Positions 9,554 through 18,661 are shown, numbered from the stretch's first letter. The stretch: 64,000 nt of DNA from Aeromicrobium stalagmiti (GCF_013283745.1 NZ_JABSTZ010000005.1:62001-126000); one strand, 5' to 3'. Notes: a model not told the origin generated them from the letters alone. Program-made: numbers and translations.

Positions 9554-10400
9554 GTCCGTACCTCTCCTCGGCGCGCCAGAAGAACCAGATGCCGAAGGCG
9601 AACAGGCCCAGTGACCACGCGGTCGCATAGACCCAGTAGATGCCGTTCATGCCGTAGTCGGGTCCCTCCAGCAGGGCTGCGCGGGCCAGGCTGAGGAACT
9701 CGTGGATCGGCTGGAAGTCGGTGATCTTGACCAGCGTCGGGTGCTCGGCGAACCGCTTCTCGATGCTGAAGAAGATGCCGGTCGTGTAGAAGAAGAACCG
9801 GGTCAGGAACGGCAGGAAGTTGTTGAGGTCGCGCCAGTGCACCGACAGGCGGGCCGTGACGAGCGCCAGCCCGCAGTTGAACAGGAAGTAGAGCGTGAAG
9901 ATCGGCACGATCAGCAGCCACTGGAACGTCGGGGCGTTGCCGCTGACGAGCAGGAAGACCAGCATGATCGCGACGGTCGGCAGGAACTGCAGGAACCGCT
10001 GCGTGACCGCGGCGAGCGGCAGCGCCAGCCGCGGGAACGCGAGGCTCTGGAGCAGGGCGGCGTTGTTGGTGATGGCCTTGCCGCCGCTCGTCCAGGACTG
10101 CGCGAAGAACTCGAAGACGAAGACGCCGATGATGAGGAACTCGACGAAGTGCTCGGGGCGGCCGTTGGTGCCGATGAGGAAGCCGAAGATCGCGCCGTAG
10201 ACGAGCGCGTTGAGCAGGGGCTTGAGGATGACCCAGAACATGCCGAGGGAGTTCTGCTGGTTCTCCGACTCGATCTTGAACTTGGCCATCGAGAAGATGA
10301 AGGCACGGCGTCGCCACACCTCGCTGACATAGGTCTTGAGGGGAGGGCGTCCACCGACCTTGATCAGGCCTGCGCGCGCCGCGTCCTCGGCGGTTGTCAT
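9543..10400 (-). CDS. polysaccharide/teichoic-acid ABC exporter permease (TagG/Wzm type)
   Basis: 285 residues with about six membrane helices, belonging to the ABC-2 permease group. The N-terminal cytoplasmic stretch leads into KFKIESENQQNSLGMFWVILKPL, characteristic of O-antigen and teichoic-acid exporters. It is translated first and overlaps the ATPase gene by 11 bp, so the two are one operon. The substrate is not shown by the sequence; a galactan or teichoic-type wall polymer is likely from family knowledge. The start at 10400 (M-T-T-A-E-D) follows an 80-bp gap from the TIGR03089 gene. Confidence 0.9.
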   Translation of the reverse strand: MTTAEDAARAGLIKVGGRPPLKTYVSEVWRRRAFIFSMAKFKIESENQQNSLGMFWVILKPLLNALVYGAIFGFLIGTNGRPEHFVEFLIIGVFVFEFFAQSWTSGGKAITNNAALLQSLAFPRLALPLAAVTQRFLQFLPTVAIMLVFLLVSGNAPTFQWLLIVPIFTLYFLFNCGLALVTARLSVHWRDLNNFLPFLTRFFFYTTGIFFSIEKRFAEHPTLVKITDFQPIHEFLSLARAALLEGPDYGMNGIYWVYATAWSLGLFAFGIWFFWRAEERYGRVD

Positions 10401-10480
10401 CGTGTGAGGTCCCTACTGTTCAGACGGCGTGGCCTGCGGAAAGGCACGTGCCGCAGCCTCGACGAGTGTAGTGGATTCGG

Positions 10481-11146
10481 CTACCCGAGCCTGCCGCCCT
10501 CTTGCTCGGCCACGCGGGAGATCTGCTCGGGTGTGGCCGACGCCACGATCACGAGCGAGCCGCCGCCGACGCAGGCGCCGACCAGCAGCTCGACGTCGCG
10601 GCCGAGTGTCCCCGGCGACACGACCCGACGGGCGCTGTCGGGCGTGATCTGCCCGAGGACGTCCGCGTGGGTCCTGCGGGCGCCGTCGAGGTCGAGCGCG
10701 ACGGTGGACGGCTCCGGGGGGTCGAGCGCGACGAAGTGGTCGCCGTGCCCGGGCACCTCGGCGCCGAGGTCGAGGAAGCCCTCCGGGGCGGTCGCGAACC
10801 GGCCGCCCAGGGGCCGCAGCGACGCGGCGACCCGGTGGGGCTCGTCGCCGACGAGCTCGGGTCCGCTCAGCCCGATGTCGGCCCCGGAGTCGACGACCGC
10901 AGCGCCGACGTTCCAGGCCGACAGGATCCACACCGCGGTGAGCCAGTGGCTCGGCAGACCGATGCGGACGCGCGTGCCGGGCTCGGCGTCGAGATCGTCG
11001 ACCAGGAAGTTGCTGGTCTTGGCGACCCAGTTGGCCGTCGTCGTGGTGCTGAGCTCGACCCGCTCGCCGGTCGACATGTCGTAGAAGGTCAGCAGCGGCT
11101 GCGACGGGTCGGCGCTGGCGCGCAGCAGCTGGTCGAGGGTCTTCAT
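10481..11146 (-). CDS. TIGR03089 family protein (AMP-binding-like fragment)
   Basis: 221 residues. It resembles the N-terminal part of acyl-adenylate-forming enzymes (for example GTRVRIGLPSHWLTAVWILSAWNVGAAVVDSG) but has no P-loop TSGTTGxPK or ATP-binding core, so it is unlikely to be an active ligase. The family is restricted to actinobacteria and corresponds to Rv3268 in mycobacteria, also next to an LCP gene. Its start overlaps the stop of the upstream CofD-like gene by four bases, so the two are co-translated. The function is unknown. Confidence 0.8.
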   Translation of the reverse strand: MKTLDQLLRASADPSQPLLTFYDMSTGERVELSTTTTANWVAKTSNFLVDDLDAEPGTRVRIGLPSHWLTAVWILSAWNVGAAVVDSGADIGLSGPELVGDEPHRVAASLRPLGGRFATAPEGFLDLGAEVPGHGDHFVALDPPEPSTVALDLDGARRTHADVLGQITPDSARRVVSPGTLGRDVELLVGACVGGGSLVIVASATPEQISRVAEQEGGRLG

Positions 11147-11919
11147 GCCGTCACCTTTCTGGCCAGCTCGAGCACCGCGGCGGGGTCGGCGGCAACGCGC
11201 TGGGGCGAGCCGGGATCGTCCTGGCGCAGGCCGGCGACCCGGACGAGGTCGGCCGGCGCGGAGTCGTCGTGCTCGACCACGAGCACCGGCAGGTCGGCCG
11301 GCACCAGGTCGAGGAATCCAGGCGTCCGCAGGACCGGGTCGATCGCGAGCGTCCGGCTCGACGGTCCGAGCACCAGCACGTCGGTCTGCCGCAGCGTCGT
11401 GGTGACGGTCGCGGACACCGACAGGGTCTCGGCGACGAGCACCGTCTCGCTGGGGGTGTGGCCCGCCGGGTCGGCGAGGTACTCCTCGACGTGGATCGCG
11501 CGCGGCTCGTCGCCAACCACGACGTGCAGCTCAGCGCGCTCCTCCGAGACCGGCAGCAGCCCGTACGGCAGGCCGCCGCGGGTCGCCGCGGCGAGGGTCG
11601 CCTCGGTCAGCGAGAAGCCCGAGCCGATCAGCTCGGTGCGGACCAGACGGGTCGCGACCGTCTGGTCGCTGGTGCGCTGCCACTCGGGGGAGTACTCGAT
11701 CGTGCGCAGCTGGTCGGCCACGGCGTACGTCGCGGGCGTCCCCGGGGCGAGGAGCAGGGCGTCGAGGTCGGGGGAGGCCTTCAGCCACGCCGACCAGTGG
11801 TCGCGCACCGTCGGAGCGATCACGGTGAGCTCGTCCTCGGGCGCGAGTCGCGCGGCCAGGTCGTGGACGAAGGGGGCGCCGTCGGCGCCGGTGACGATCG
11901 TGATCCGCATGTCCGCCAT
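11143..11919 (-). CDS. degenerate CofD/FbiA-like protein
   Basis: 258 residues (FbiA is about 330). It sits beside whiB2, where fbiA lies in mycobacteria, and keeps FbiA-like blocks: SPDLDALLL (CPDLD in FbiA), TVATRLVRTELIGSGFSLTEAT, LLPVSEERAELHVVV and a GPSS...VLRTPGF segment. The glycine-rich N-terminal loop of CofD (GGVGG) is replaced by TGADGAP, and the C-terminal third is missing. It may therefore lack the normal transferase activity that builds F420. I chose the ATG at 11919; an ATG at 11910 is equally possible. No FbiB follows. It is translated together with TIGR03089. Confidence 0.65.
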   Translation of the reverse strand: MADMRITIVTGADGAPFVHDLAARLAPEDELTVIAPTVRDHWSAWLKASPDLDALLLAPGTPATYAVADQLRTIEYSPEWQRTSDQTVATRLVRTELIGSGFSLTEATLAAATRGGLPYGLLPVSEERAELHVVVGDEPRAIHVEEYLADPAGHTPSETVLVAETLSVSATVTTTLRQTDVLVLGPSSRTLAIDPVLRTPGFLDLVPADLPVLVVEHDDSAPADLVRVAGLRQDDPGSPQRVAADPAAVLELARKVTA

Positions 11920-11991
11920 TGTGTCGTGCCACCCGAGGACGACGGGCAAGGGGGCGACACGCCGGAGATTTCATGAATCTTGCCATTCGGC

Positions 11992-12021
11992 TTGACATGT
12001 GAGAGGTGACAGGACTGTAAT
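11992..12021 (+). promoter_or_regulatory. promoter of whiB2, leaderless
   Basis: A consensus -35 (TTGACA, 11992-11997), an 18-bp spacer and a -10 (TGTAAT, 12016-12021) end seven bases before the whiB ATG at 12029. Transcription would start at or next to the ATG, giving a leaderless message. This decides the start codon: a GTG at 11999 would lie inside the promoter. Confidence 0.75.
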
Positions 12022-12028
12022 TCCACGT

Positions 12029-12283
12029 ATGTCATTCGATCTGGGTCTGCCGCAAGAGCTCGATGAAGAACTCATGTGGCAGGAGCGTGCGCTGTGCGCC
12101 CAGACAGACCCAGAGGCGTTCTTTCCCGAGAAGGGCGGATCGACACGTGAGGCCAAGCGAGTCTGCCTGACGTGCGACGTCCGTGGAGAGTGTCTCGAGT
12201 ACGCCCTGGCTCACGACGAGCGGTTCGGCATCTGGGGCGGTCTGTCCGAGCGTGAACGGCGCAAGCTCAAGAAGCGGGCTTAA
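12029..12283 (+). CDS. whiB2: WhiB-family iron-sulfur regulator, WhiB2/WhmD/WhiB type
   Basis: 84-residue transcription factor that binds a [4Fe-4S] cluster and in this subfamily controls septation and development together with the principal sigma factor. The four cluster cysteines are C23, C46, C49 and C55. They are followed by the FGIWGGLSERER turn that contacts sigma and a basic C-terminal KLKKRA. The N-terminal MSFDLGLPQELDEELMWQERALC fits the WhiB2 group (quoted only to mark the family). The neighbours, a CofD-like protein and manB/DUF3499 genes, match the whiB2 locus of mycobacteria. The message seems to be leaderless. Confidence 0.95.
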   Translation: MSFDLGLPQELDEELMWQERALCAQTDPEAFFPEKGGSTREAKRVCLTCDVRGECLEYALAHDERFGIWGGLSERERRKLKKRA

Positions 12284-12319
12284 CCGCATCCTTCGCCTCG
12301 TCCACTAGAGTCGCTCTAC

Positions 12320-15109
12320 GTGGACGAGACAGCAGCGACGCGCCATTGGCTCGACGATCCACCCACGGTCGGCGCCATCCTCGTGGCCCACAACGGTGCC
12401 CGGTGGCTGCCCAAGGTCCTGTCCTCCTTCAGCAACATGTTCCACGCGCCCACCGAGTGGCGCGTCGTCGACGTCAGCTCGACGGACGGCAGCGCCGACC
12501 TGCTGCGTGACTCCTTCGGGGCCGACCGCATCACCTACGCGCCCTCCGGGACCGGATTCGGCGACGCGGTGCGCATCGGCCTGGCCGAGCTGCCCGACAC
12601 CGACTGGATCTGGCTGCTGCACGACGACGCGTCGGTGCTGCCCGGCACGCTGTCGGGCCTGCTCGACACGGCGACGTCCGCGCCCGACATCGCGGCCGTC
12701 GGACCCAAGATCCGCGAGTGGCCGTCGCTGCGCCGCCTGCTCGAGGTCGGTCTGACGGTCACCGCCACCGGCGCCCGCGAGACGGGTCTCGAGACCGGTG
12801 AGCCCGACGCCGGCCAGCACGACCGGCCGCGTGACGTGCTCGCGGTCAACACGGCCGGCATGCTGGTGCGCCGCGACGTCTGGCTCGAGCTCGACGGCCT
12901 CGACAAGAACCTCCCGCTGTTCTTCGACGACATCGACTTCGGCTGGCGGCTCGCTCGCGCCGGCTACCGCACCGTCACGGCCCCGACCGCGGTCATCTTC
13001 CACGCCGAGTCGAGCCGCCGTGGCACCCGCGCCCCGACCGCCGGCGACGTCCCGCACTGGGAGCAGCGTCGCGCCGCGCTCTACACGCAGCTCGCCAACA
13101 CCGCGATGCCACGATTCCTGTGGCAGTACGTCCGGCTGTTCTTCGGCTCGCTCGTGCGAGTCGGCGGGCTCGTCATTGGCAAGGATCCCGAGGCCGCGAG
13201 CGACGAGCTCCTCGCGCTGCGGTCGGCCTACCTGCACCCGGTGCGCCTGGCCCGGGCCCGCCGCGCGCGAGCCCGCACCGCGACGAGGTCGCACCGTGAG
13301 ATCCGCGGGCTCTTCGCCCCCTACTGGCTGCCCTACCAGCACGGCTACGACGTCCTGCGCGACACGGTCACGGCGCTGGTCAAGCCCGAGTCGGTGCCGA
13401 CGGTCGGACGTCGCTCGACCGCGATCGACCAGGCCCCCGACGAGGCGGTCGACCTCGACGACGGGGCGTCGCTTCTCGTGCGGCGCCCGTGGTTCACGAC
13501 CGTGCTGGCGCTCGTGCTGGTCTCGATCGTGGCGGGTCGTGGGCTCTACGGCGGCAGCTTCAGCGGCGGCGCCCTGCTGCCGGCGCCCGACTCGGCGGCG
13601 GGCTGGTGGCAGCTGCTGTTCGAGCGCAGCCACGACATCGGGCTGTCGAGCACGTCGCTCCCACCGTTGTTCGCGCTGCCGCTGGCCGTGGTCTCGACGC
13701 CCGTCTGGTTCGCCCCCGGACTGGTCGTCACCGTCCTGATGGTCTTCGCCGTCCCGCTCGCAGCACTGTCGGCCCACCGGCTGGGACGCCAGATCAGCCC
13801 CCATCGCGGTCCCCGGATGGTGTGGGCGGTCTCCTACGGGCTCATCGTCCTCGCGACGGGCGCCGTGGCCGAGGGGCGCCTCGGCACGGTGGTCGCCCTG
13901 ATCGTGCTCCCGATCGTCGTCAACACCGCCTGGCAGCTCGCGGAGCAGCCCGGCTGGCAGCTCGCCCTGCGGCTCGGCATCTGGATCTCGCTCGCCGCGG
14001 CCTTCGCGCCGATCGTCCTCGTGCTGGGCCTCGGTGGCCTGCTGGTGCTCTGGTGGTCCGAGGGACGCTGGGTCAGCCGGCAGCTCGTCGTGGCGCTGGT
14101 GACCCCGATCGTCCTGCTCGGACCCTGGCTGGTGCAGCGCGCCGCTCGTCCGTGGCGCATGTGGTGGGAGGCCGGCTACCCCGTGCCCGGCACGGCGACG
14201 ATCCAGGACGTCGTGCTCGGACGAGCCGCCGACGGTCTGCTGCCCGGGTGGCTCACGATCGGCCTGCTCGTGCTTGCCGTCGTCGCCCTCGTGCCGCGCA
14301 GCACGCGCACGGGTGTCCACCTGGCGTGGATCGTGGCGCTGCTGGGCCTCGGGGTCGCGCTGCTCGGCACGGTGGTCACCTACTCGACGCCGGCCGGACC
14401 GGCCGACATCGCGCCGTGGGTGGGCGTGCCGACCGGGCTGTGGATCGGCGGGCTGGCGACGGCCGTCCTGCTGGCCGTGCCCGCCGCCACCTCGTGGCCG
14501 CGCCCGGCGCTCGCCGCTGCCGTGGTGGCCGCCCTCGTCCTTCCGGTCAGCACCGGTGCGTGGTGGCTCGTCAGCGGCACCGGCGGCCCCCTCGACGACC
14601 GACGCCCCGAGCCGGTGCCCGTCTTCCTGGCCGAGCGTCCCGGCGACACCCTCGTCCTGACCGGCAGCATCGCCGGCGGGGTCGACTTCCGGGTCGTCGC
14701 GGGTGACGGACCGTTCCTGGGGCAGGAGGCCGTCACGCCGTCCGACGCCGACTCCGAGCGGCTGACGTCGACCTTGCGCCGTCTGCTCGCCCAGCCGACC
14801 GGCCGTGACGTCAAGGCGCTCAGCAGCTTCGGCATCGACGCGATCTATGCGCCCCGGGCCGACGTCGAGATCGCTCAGCGCATCGACGCGGCCCCGTTCC
14901 TCGCACCCTCGGGCAGCGACCGGCCCGGGTCGCGGGTCTGGACGCTGGTCGACGCCCCGCGGTCCGAGCAGGACTCAGGGCCGCTGTGGCACCCGGTCGT
15001 GACCGGCCTGCAGGTCGTGGCCTGGCTGGTCGCGGTCGTGCTGACGCTGCCGGTCAGGCGCCGCGACGAGCCCGACCCGCTCGGCACCGACGAGGAGGCG
15101 ACCGCATGA
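12320..15109 (+). CDS. giant membrane glycosyltransferase, GT2 N-terminal domain
   Basis: 929 residues. The first 280 are a GT2 domain: VGAILVAHNGARWLPKVL, the DVSSTDGS nucleotide-binding element, LLHDDASVLPG as the DXD-like site and FFDDIDFGWRLARAGYR. After a basic linker, residues 390-720 hold ten or more membrane helices, and the last 200 residues are a predicted outer domain ending in one more helix. Large GT2 proteins of this type sit beside whiB in many actinobacteria and are thought to build a cell-wall glycan; the acceptor is unknown. GTG start at 12320, eight bases after a TAGAGT -10-like box with no ribosome site. Confidence 0.88.
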   Translation: MDETAATRHWLDDPPTVGAILVAHNGARWLPKVLSSFSNMFHAPTEWRVVDVSSTDGSADLLRDSFGADRITYAPSGTGFGDAVRIGLAELPDTDWIWLLHDDASVLPGTLSGLLDTATSAPDIAAVGPKIREWPSLRRLLEVGLTVTATGARETGLETGEPDAGQHDRPRDVLAVNTAGMLVRRDVWLELDGLDKNLPLFFDDIDFGWRLARAGYRTVTAPTAVIFHAESSRRGTRAPTAGDVPHWEQRRAALYTQLANTAMPRFLWQYVRLFFGSLVRVGGLVIGKDPEAASDELLALRSAYLHPVRLARARRARARTATRSHREIRGLFAPYWLPYQHGYDVLRDTVTALVKPESVPTVGRRSTAIDQAPDEAVDLDDGASLLVRRPWFTTVLALVLVSIVAGRGLYGGSFSGGALLPAPDSAAGWWQLLFERSHDIGLSSTSLPPLFALPLAVVSTPVWFAPGLVVTVLMVFAVPLAALSAHRLGRQISPHRGPRMVWAVSYGLIVLATGAVAEGRLGTVVALIVLPIVVNTAWQLAEQPGWQLALRLGIWISLAAAFAPIVLVLGLGGLLVLWWSEGRWVSRQLVVALVTPIVLLGPWLVQRAARPWRMWWEAGYPVPGTATIQDVVLGRAADGLLPGWLTIGLLVLAVVALVPRSTRTGVHLAWIVALLGLGVALLGTVVTYSTPAGPADIAPWVGVPTGLWIGGLATAVLLAVPAATSWPRPALAAAVVAALVLPVSTGAWWLVSGTGGPLDDRRPEPVPVFLAERPGDTLVLTGSIAGGVDFRVVAGDGPFLGQEAVTPSDADSERLTSTLRRLLAQPTGRDVKALSSFGIDAIYAPRADVEIAQRIDAAPFLAPSGSDRPGSRVWTLVDAPRSEQDSGPLWHPVVTGLQVVAWLVAVVLTLPVRRRDEPDPLGTDEEATA

Positions 15110-16446
15110 CCCATCTGAAGAGCCTCGCCTTCCCGCTCGTGGCCGTCCTCCTGGTGCTCCTCGCATGGGTGGCGCCGTCGGGTGACGAGTCGCCCCGTCC
15201 GCCGAGCAAGGTGTCGATCACCCAGTCGACCTATGCCTGCCCGGCCGGCTCGGTCATCAGCGTGTCCGCCGGTCAGGTCCAGCCGGGCACGTCGCGCACC
15301 GCGAGCGTCCTGCCGGGCCAGGAGCCCGACGAGGCACTCAGCGATGCGGCCGCGTGGCAGAGCGCCGTCGTCGACGGACCCGGAGTGATCGTCCAGCAGG
15401 AGGGACGCACCTCGGGAGCTGCCGGCTACTTCGCTGGCACTGCCCCGAAGGCCGGTGGCGGCGGGCTCGTCGTGGGCTCGTGCCCCGGAGTGGTCGACGA
15501 CGCGTGGCTGCTCGGGCTGGGCTCGGGCGACCAGCACTTCTCGACCCTGATCCTCACCAACCTCGCCGACTCGACCGCTGCGGTCGACCTCGACCTCTGG
15601 GGTCCGGAGGGCAAGATCGACGCCGTCGATGCCGAGGGCGTCGTGATCGAGCCGTTCTCCGTGCGACGCATCCGCCTCGACTCGCTCGCCGCCGGTGAGT
15701 CCGAGCTGGCGGTCCACGTGACGCGACGTCGTGGGTCGGTGTCGGCCGTCGCCAACGACACGTCCACCGCGACCTTCCGGGGCACCGAGCCCGTCACGGC
15801 GAACACCGGCCCGAGCCGTGACCAGGTCGTGGGCGGCCTCGTCAAGGGTGCCGCGGGCCGGACGCTGCTGGTGCTCAACCCGGGCACGACGACCGCGCGG
15901 GTCGACGTCGAGGTCATCGGCCGCACCACGACCTTCACCCCGGCGGGCCTCGAGGGCATCCGGGTCAAGGCGGGCTCGCTGCGGGCCGTCACGGTGCCGA
16001 AGTCAGCGGGGGCGGGTGAGCAGGCGCTGCGGGTGACCTCCGACGAGCCGGTCGCCGCGTCGGTGCGCATGGCGCCGACGACCCAGGACTTCGCCTACGC
16101 CGAGGCCAACGTCCCGCTCGACGGACCCACGATCGTGCCGGTCGACGTCGGCACCGACGTCGATGCGCCGCGCCTGCACCTGTCGACGCCGAAGGGCGCG
16201 GCATCGGTCGAGCTCGAGGCCTTCGACGCCGACATGAAGCCGCTGGCGTCGAGCACGCTCGACCTCGAGGCCGGGACGACCCGGTCGGTGAGCCTCACGA
16301 CCCGGGGCGCCGCCTATGTCGTGGTGACCCCGAAGGGTGACGTGGTGGCCGCGGCGACCTACGTCGACGGCGACGGCATCAGCTCGCTGGCGCTGCGGGG
16401 AGCCCCGCTGACGACGCTGGCACCGCAGGTCCGTCCCGTCGACTGA
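15106..16446 (+). CDS. DUF5719 family exported protein
   Basis: 446 residues. One N-terminal signal or anchor segment (about residues 5-21), then an extracellular region rich in beta strands and Thr/Val, with two cysteines (YACPAGS and GSCPGVV) that may pair. The family has no known activity. It overlaps the stop of the giant glycosyltransferase by four bases (ATGA) and always accompanies it, so it is probably a surface partner of that enzyme. A much longer frame upstream is an out-of-frame shadow of the glycosyltransferase. Confidence 0.85.
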   Translation: MTHLKSLAFPLVAVLLVLLAWVAPSGDESPRPPSKVSITQSTYACPAGSVISVSAGQVQPGTSRTASVLPGQEPDEALSDAAAWQSAVVDGPGVIVQQEGRTSGAAGYFAGTAPKAGGGGLVVGSCPGVVDDAWLLGLGSGDQHFSTLILTNLADSTAAVDLDLWGPEGKIDAVDAEGVVIEPFSVRRIRLDSLAAGESELAVHVTRRRGSVSAVANDTSTATFRGTEPVTANTGPSRDQVVGGLVKGAAGRTLLVLNPGTTTARVDVEVIGRTTTFTPAGLEGIRVKAGSLRAVTVPKSAGAGEQALRVTSDEPVAASVRMAPTTQDFAYAEANVPLDGPTIVPVDVGTDVDAPRLHLSTPKGAASVELEAFDADMKPLASSTLDLEAGTTRSVSLTTRGAAYVVVTPKGDVVAAATYVDGDGISSLALRGAPLTTLAPQVRPVD

Positions 16447-16475
16447 GGCAGGCCAGGCAGGTCGGGCGGGTCAGG

Positions 16476-16922
16476 TCAGCGGGGGCGTGGGTCGAGGTCG
16501 TCGGGCGACAGGTGCCAGACCTCGGCGAGGCGGTCGAGGACGACCGACCAGACGAGCTCCTCGAGGTCGTCCGTCGTCGCACAGCGCTGCGTGATCGGGA
16601 TGCGGAACAGCAGGACGCGGTGGGTCTCTCCGTCGACGGCGACGATGCTGAGCGGCACGTCGTCCGACCACTCGGCGGGCAGGAGGGGTGCCTCCTCGAC
16701 CACGATCTCGACGTGGTCGGGCTCGGCGGAGAAGTGGGGCTCCAGCGCGCCGAGGATGTCACGCACCAGCAGGTCGAAGGACTCCCGCGGTGCCCGGTGC
16801 ACGGGCACGCTCCGCGGCGACAGCGGTCCCGGCAGGGCCATCGGCCCGCGAGGCCCCCGTCCACGACGATCGCGCATGCGGCCGGGCCGCGGGCCCGTCA
16901 CGATGCCGCCGAGGTGATCCAT
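16476..16922 (-). CDS. zincin-like metallopeptidase family protein lacking the HExxH motif
   Basis: 148 residues, homologue of Rv3259. The body (from about residue 45) matches the small MMP/zincin-fold family: IVVEEAPLLPAEW, VLLFRIPITQRCATTDDLEELVWSVVLDRLAEVW. Where catalytic members have HExxH, this has LDRLA, so zinc-peptidase activity is unlikely. The first 40 residues are basic and low in complexity. A TAGGCT box six bases before the ATG suggests a leaderless start. It is divergent from the DUF3499 gene with about 48 bp between them. Confidence 0.75.
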   Translation of the reverse strand: MDHLGGIVTGPRPGRMRDRRGRGPRGPMALPGPLSPRSVPVHRAPRESFDLLVRDILGALEPHFSAEPDHVEIVVEEAPLLPAEWSDDVPLSIVAVDGETHRVLLFRIPITQRCATTDDLEELVWSVVLDRLAEVWHLSPDDLDPRPR

Positions 16923-16970
16923 GCGGTGAGCCTAACGCGGTTGCGACCGACGTCCGGCTAGCCTCGCCAC

Positions 16971-17300
16971 GTGGCAACAGTTCGACGCTGCACGCGATCC
17001 GCGTGCTCCCAGGCAGCCGTGGCGACGCTGACGTACGTCTATGCGGACCAGACCGCTGTGCTGGGCCCGCTGGCGACCTATGCCGAGCCGCACACCTACG
17101 ACCTGTGTGCTGAGCACTCCCAGCGCATGTCCGCCCCGCAGGGCTGGAACGTCCTGCGGCTCGCGCCGGACCCGGCAGCGTCAGAACCGTCACACGACGA
17201 CCTTCTTGCGCTGGCCGACGCGGTCCGCGAGGCTGGTCGCACACCGACTCCCACGCCCGACGGTCCGCCGTCCCTTCGACTCGTGAGGCCCGATTCGTGA
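16971..17300 (+). CDS. DUF3499 family protein
   Basis: 109 residues, homologue of Rv3258c. A probable small zinc-binding protein: CTRSACSQ near the N-terminus and DLCAEHSQRM about 35 residues later supply a C-x4-C ... C-x2-H set. The C-terminal tail is Pro/Asp-rich. GTG start, six bases after a TAGCCT box. It overlaps the manB start by four bases (GTGA), so the two are translated together, as in mycobacteria. Function unknown. Confidence 0.85.
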   Translation: MATVRRCTRSACSQAAVATLTYVYADQTAVLGPLATYAEPHTYDLCAEHSQRMSAPQGWNVLRLAPDPAASEPSHDDLLALADAVREAGRTPTPTPDGPPSLRLVRPDS

Positions 17301-18661
17301 TCGATCCCCGACTGGGGTTGGTGGTCAAGGCGTACGACGTGCGCGGCCGCTCGCCCGAAGAGCTCGACCCTGACCTGACACGTGCTCTTGGCGAGGCGTT
17401 CGCCCTCGAGACGGGCATCGACGGTGGTCGTGGCACTGCCGTCATCGGCCACGACATGCGCGACACGTCGCCGCTGCTGGTCGAGGCGTTCGCCGACGGC
17501 GTGCGGGCCCAGGGCGGTGACGTCATCAGCATCGGCCTGGCGTCGACCGACCTGCTCTACTTCGCCTCGGGCGACCTCGACCTGCCCGGCGCCATGATCA
17601 CCGCGAGCCACAACCCGGCCGAGTACAACGGCATCAAGCTCTGCCGGGCCGGCGCCAAGCCGATCGGCTACGACACCGGCCTCTCGGCGATCGCCGAGAA
17701 GGCGACCGAGCTGCTCACCCGCACCGAGCTGCCGGAGCCGACCGGCTCGTTCGAGGAGCGCGACGCGCTCAGCCGCTACGCCGACTACCTCCACGAGATC
17801 GTCCCGGTCCCGGCCGGCCGCCGGCTCAAGGTCGTCGCCGACGCGGGCAACGGCATGGCCGGTCACACCGTGCCCCAGGTGTTCGCGTCGCTCGACGTCG
17901 ACCTGACGCCGATGTACTTCGAGCTCGACGGCACGTTCCCCAACCACGACGCCAACCCGCTCGACCACTCGACGCTCGTCGACCTGCAGGCCAAGGTCCG
18001 CGAGACCGGTGCCGACATCGGCCTGGCCTTCGACGGCGACGCCGACCGCTGCTTCGTCGTCGACGAGCGGGGTGAGGTCGTCTCGCCGTCGGCGATCACC
18101 GGCCTCATCGCGCACCGCGTCCTGATCACGACGCCCGGTGCGACGATCCTGCACAACGTCATCACCTCGAAGGCCGTGCCCGAGATCATCACCGAGAACG
18201 GTGGCACCGCGGTCCGCACGCCGGTCGGGCACTCGCTCATCAAGGCCGAGATGGCCCGCACGGGCGCCGTCTTCGGTGGCGAGCACTCGGGGCACTTCTA
18301 CTTCAAGGACTTCTTCCTCGCCGACTCCGGCATGATCGCCGCGCTGCACGTCATGGCGGCGCTGGCCGAGACCGAGGGCACGGTGTCGGAGCTGATGGCG
18401 CAGTACGAGCGCTATGTCGCCTCGGGCGAGATCAACAGCACCGTCGCCGACGGCCCCGCGATCCTCGCCGAGCTGAAGCAGACCTATGCCGATCTGCCCC
18501 AGGACACCATGGACGGTCTGACGATCACCGGTGACACGTGGTGGTTCAACGTCCGTGCCTCCAACACCGAGCCGCTGCTGCGCCTCAACGTCGAGGGTGA
18601 TGACGAGGCGACGATGGCACGCGTGCGCGATGACGTCCTCGCCGTGATCCGTCGAGCCTGA
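17297..18661 (+). CDS. manB: phosphomannomutase/phosphoglucomutase ManB/PmmA
   Basis: 454-residue alpha-D-phosphohexomutase that interconverts mannose-6-P and mannose-1-P (and often the glucose forms), supplying GDP-mannose for wall glycans. The active-site serine lies in ITASHNPAEYNGIK. The magnesium loop is AFDGDADRC, the sugar-binding loop is GGEHSGHFYFKD, and the phosphate-binding site is RASNTEPLLRLNVE at the C-terminus. All four domains are complete. The GTG start overlaps the DUF3499 stop. A TAGGAT box and the short Trm112 gene follow. Confidence 0.95.
   Translation: MIDPRLGLVVKAYDVRGRSPEELDPDLTRALGEAFALETGIDGGRGTAVIGHDMRDTSPLLVEAFADGVRAQGGDVISIGLASTDLLYFASGDLDLPGAMITASHNPAEYNGIKLCRAGAKPIGYDTGLSAIAEKATELLTRTELPEPTGSFEERDALSRYADYLHEIVPVPAGRRLKVVADAGNGMAGHTVPQVFASLDVDLTPMYFELDGTFPNHDANPLDHSTLVDLQAKVRETGADIGLAFDGDADRCFVVDERGEVVSPSAITGLIAHRVLITTPGATILHNVITSKAVPEIITENGGTAVRTPVGHSLIKAEMARTGAVFGGEHSGHFYFKDFFLADSGMIAALHVMAALAETEGTVSELMAQYERYVASGEINSTVADGPAILAELKQTYADLPQDTMDGLTITGDTWWFNVRASNTEPLLRLNVEGDDEATMARVRDDVLAVIRRA

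Noticed and set aside
12305..14320. A 671-codon open frame opposite the giant glycosyltransferase
   Set aside because: Arg/Gln/Gly-rich shadow; the plus-strand gene has clear GT2 motifs and membrane helices.
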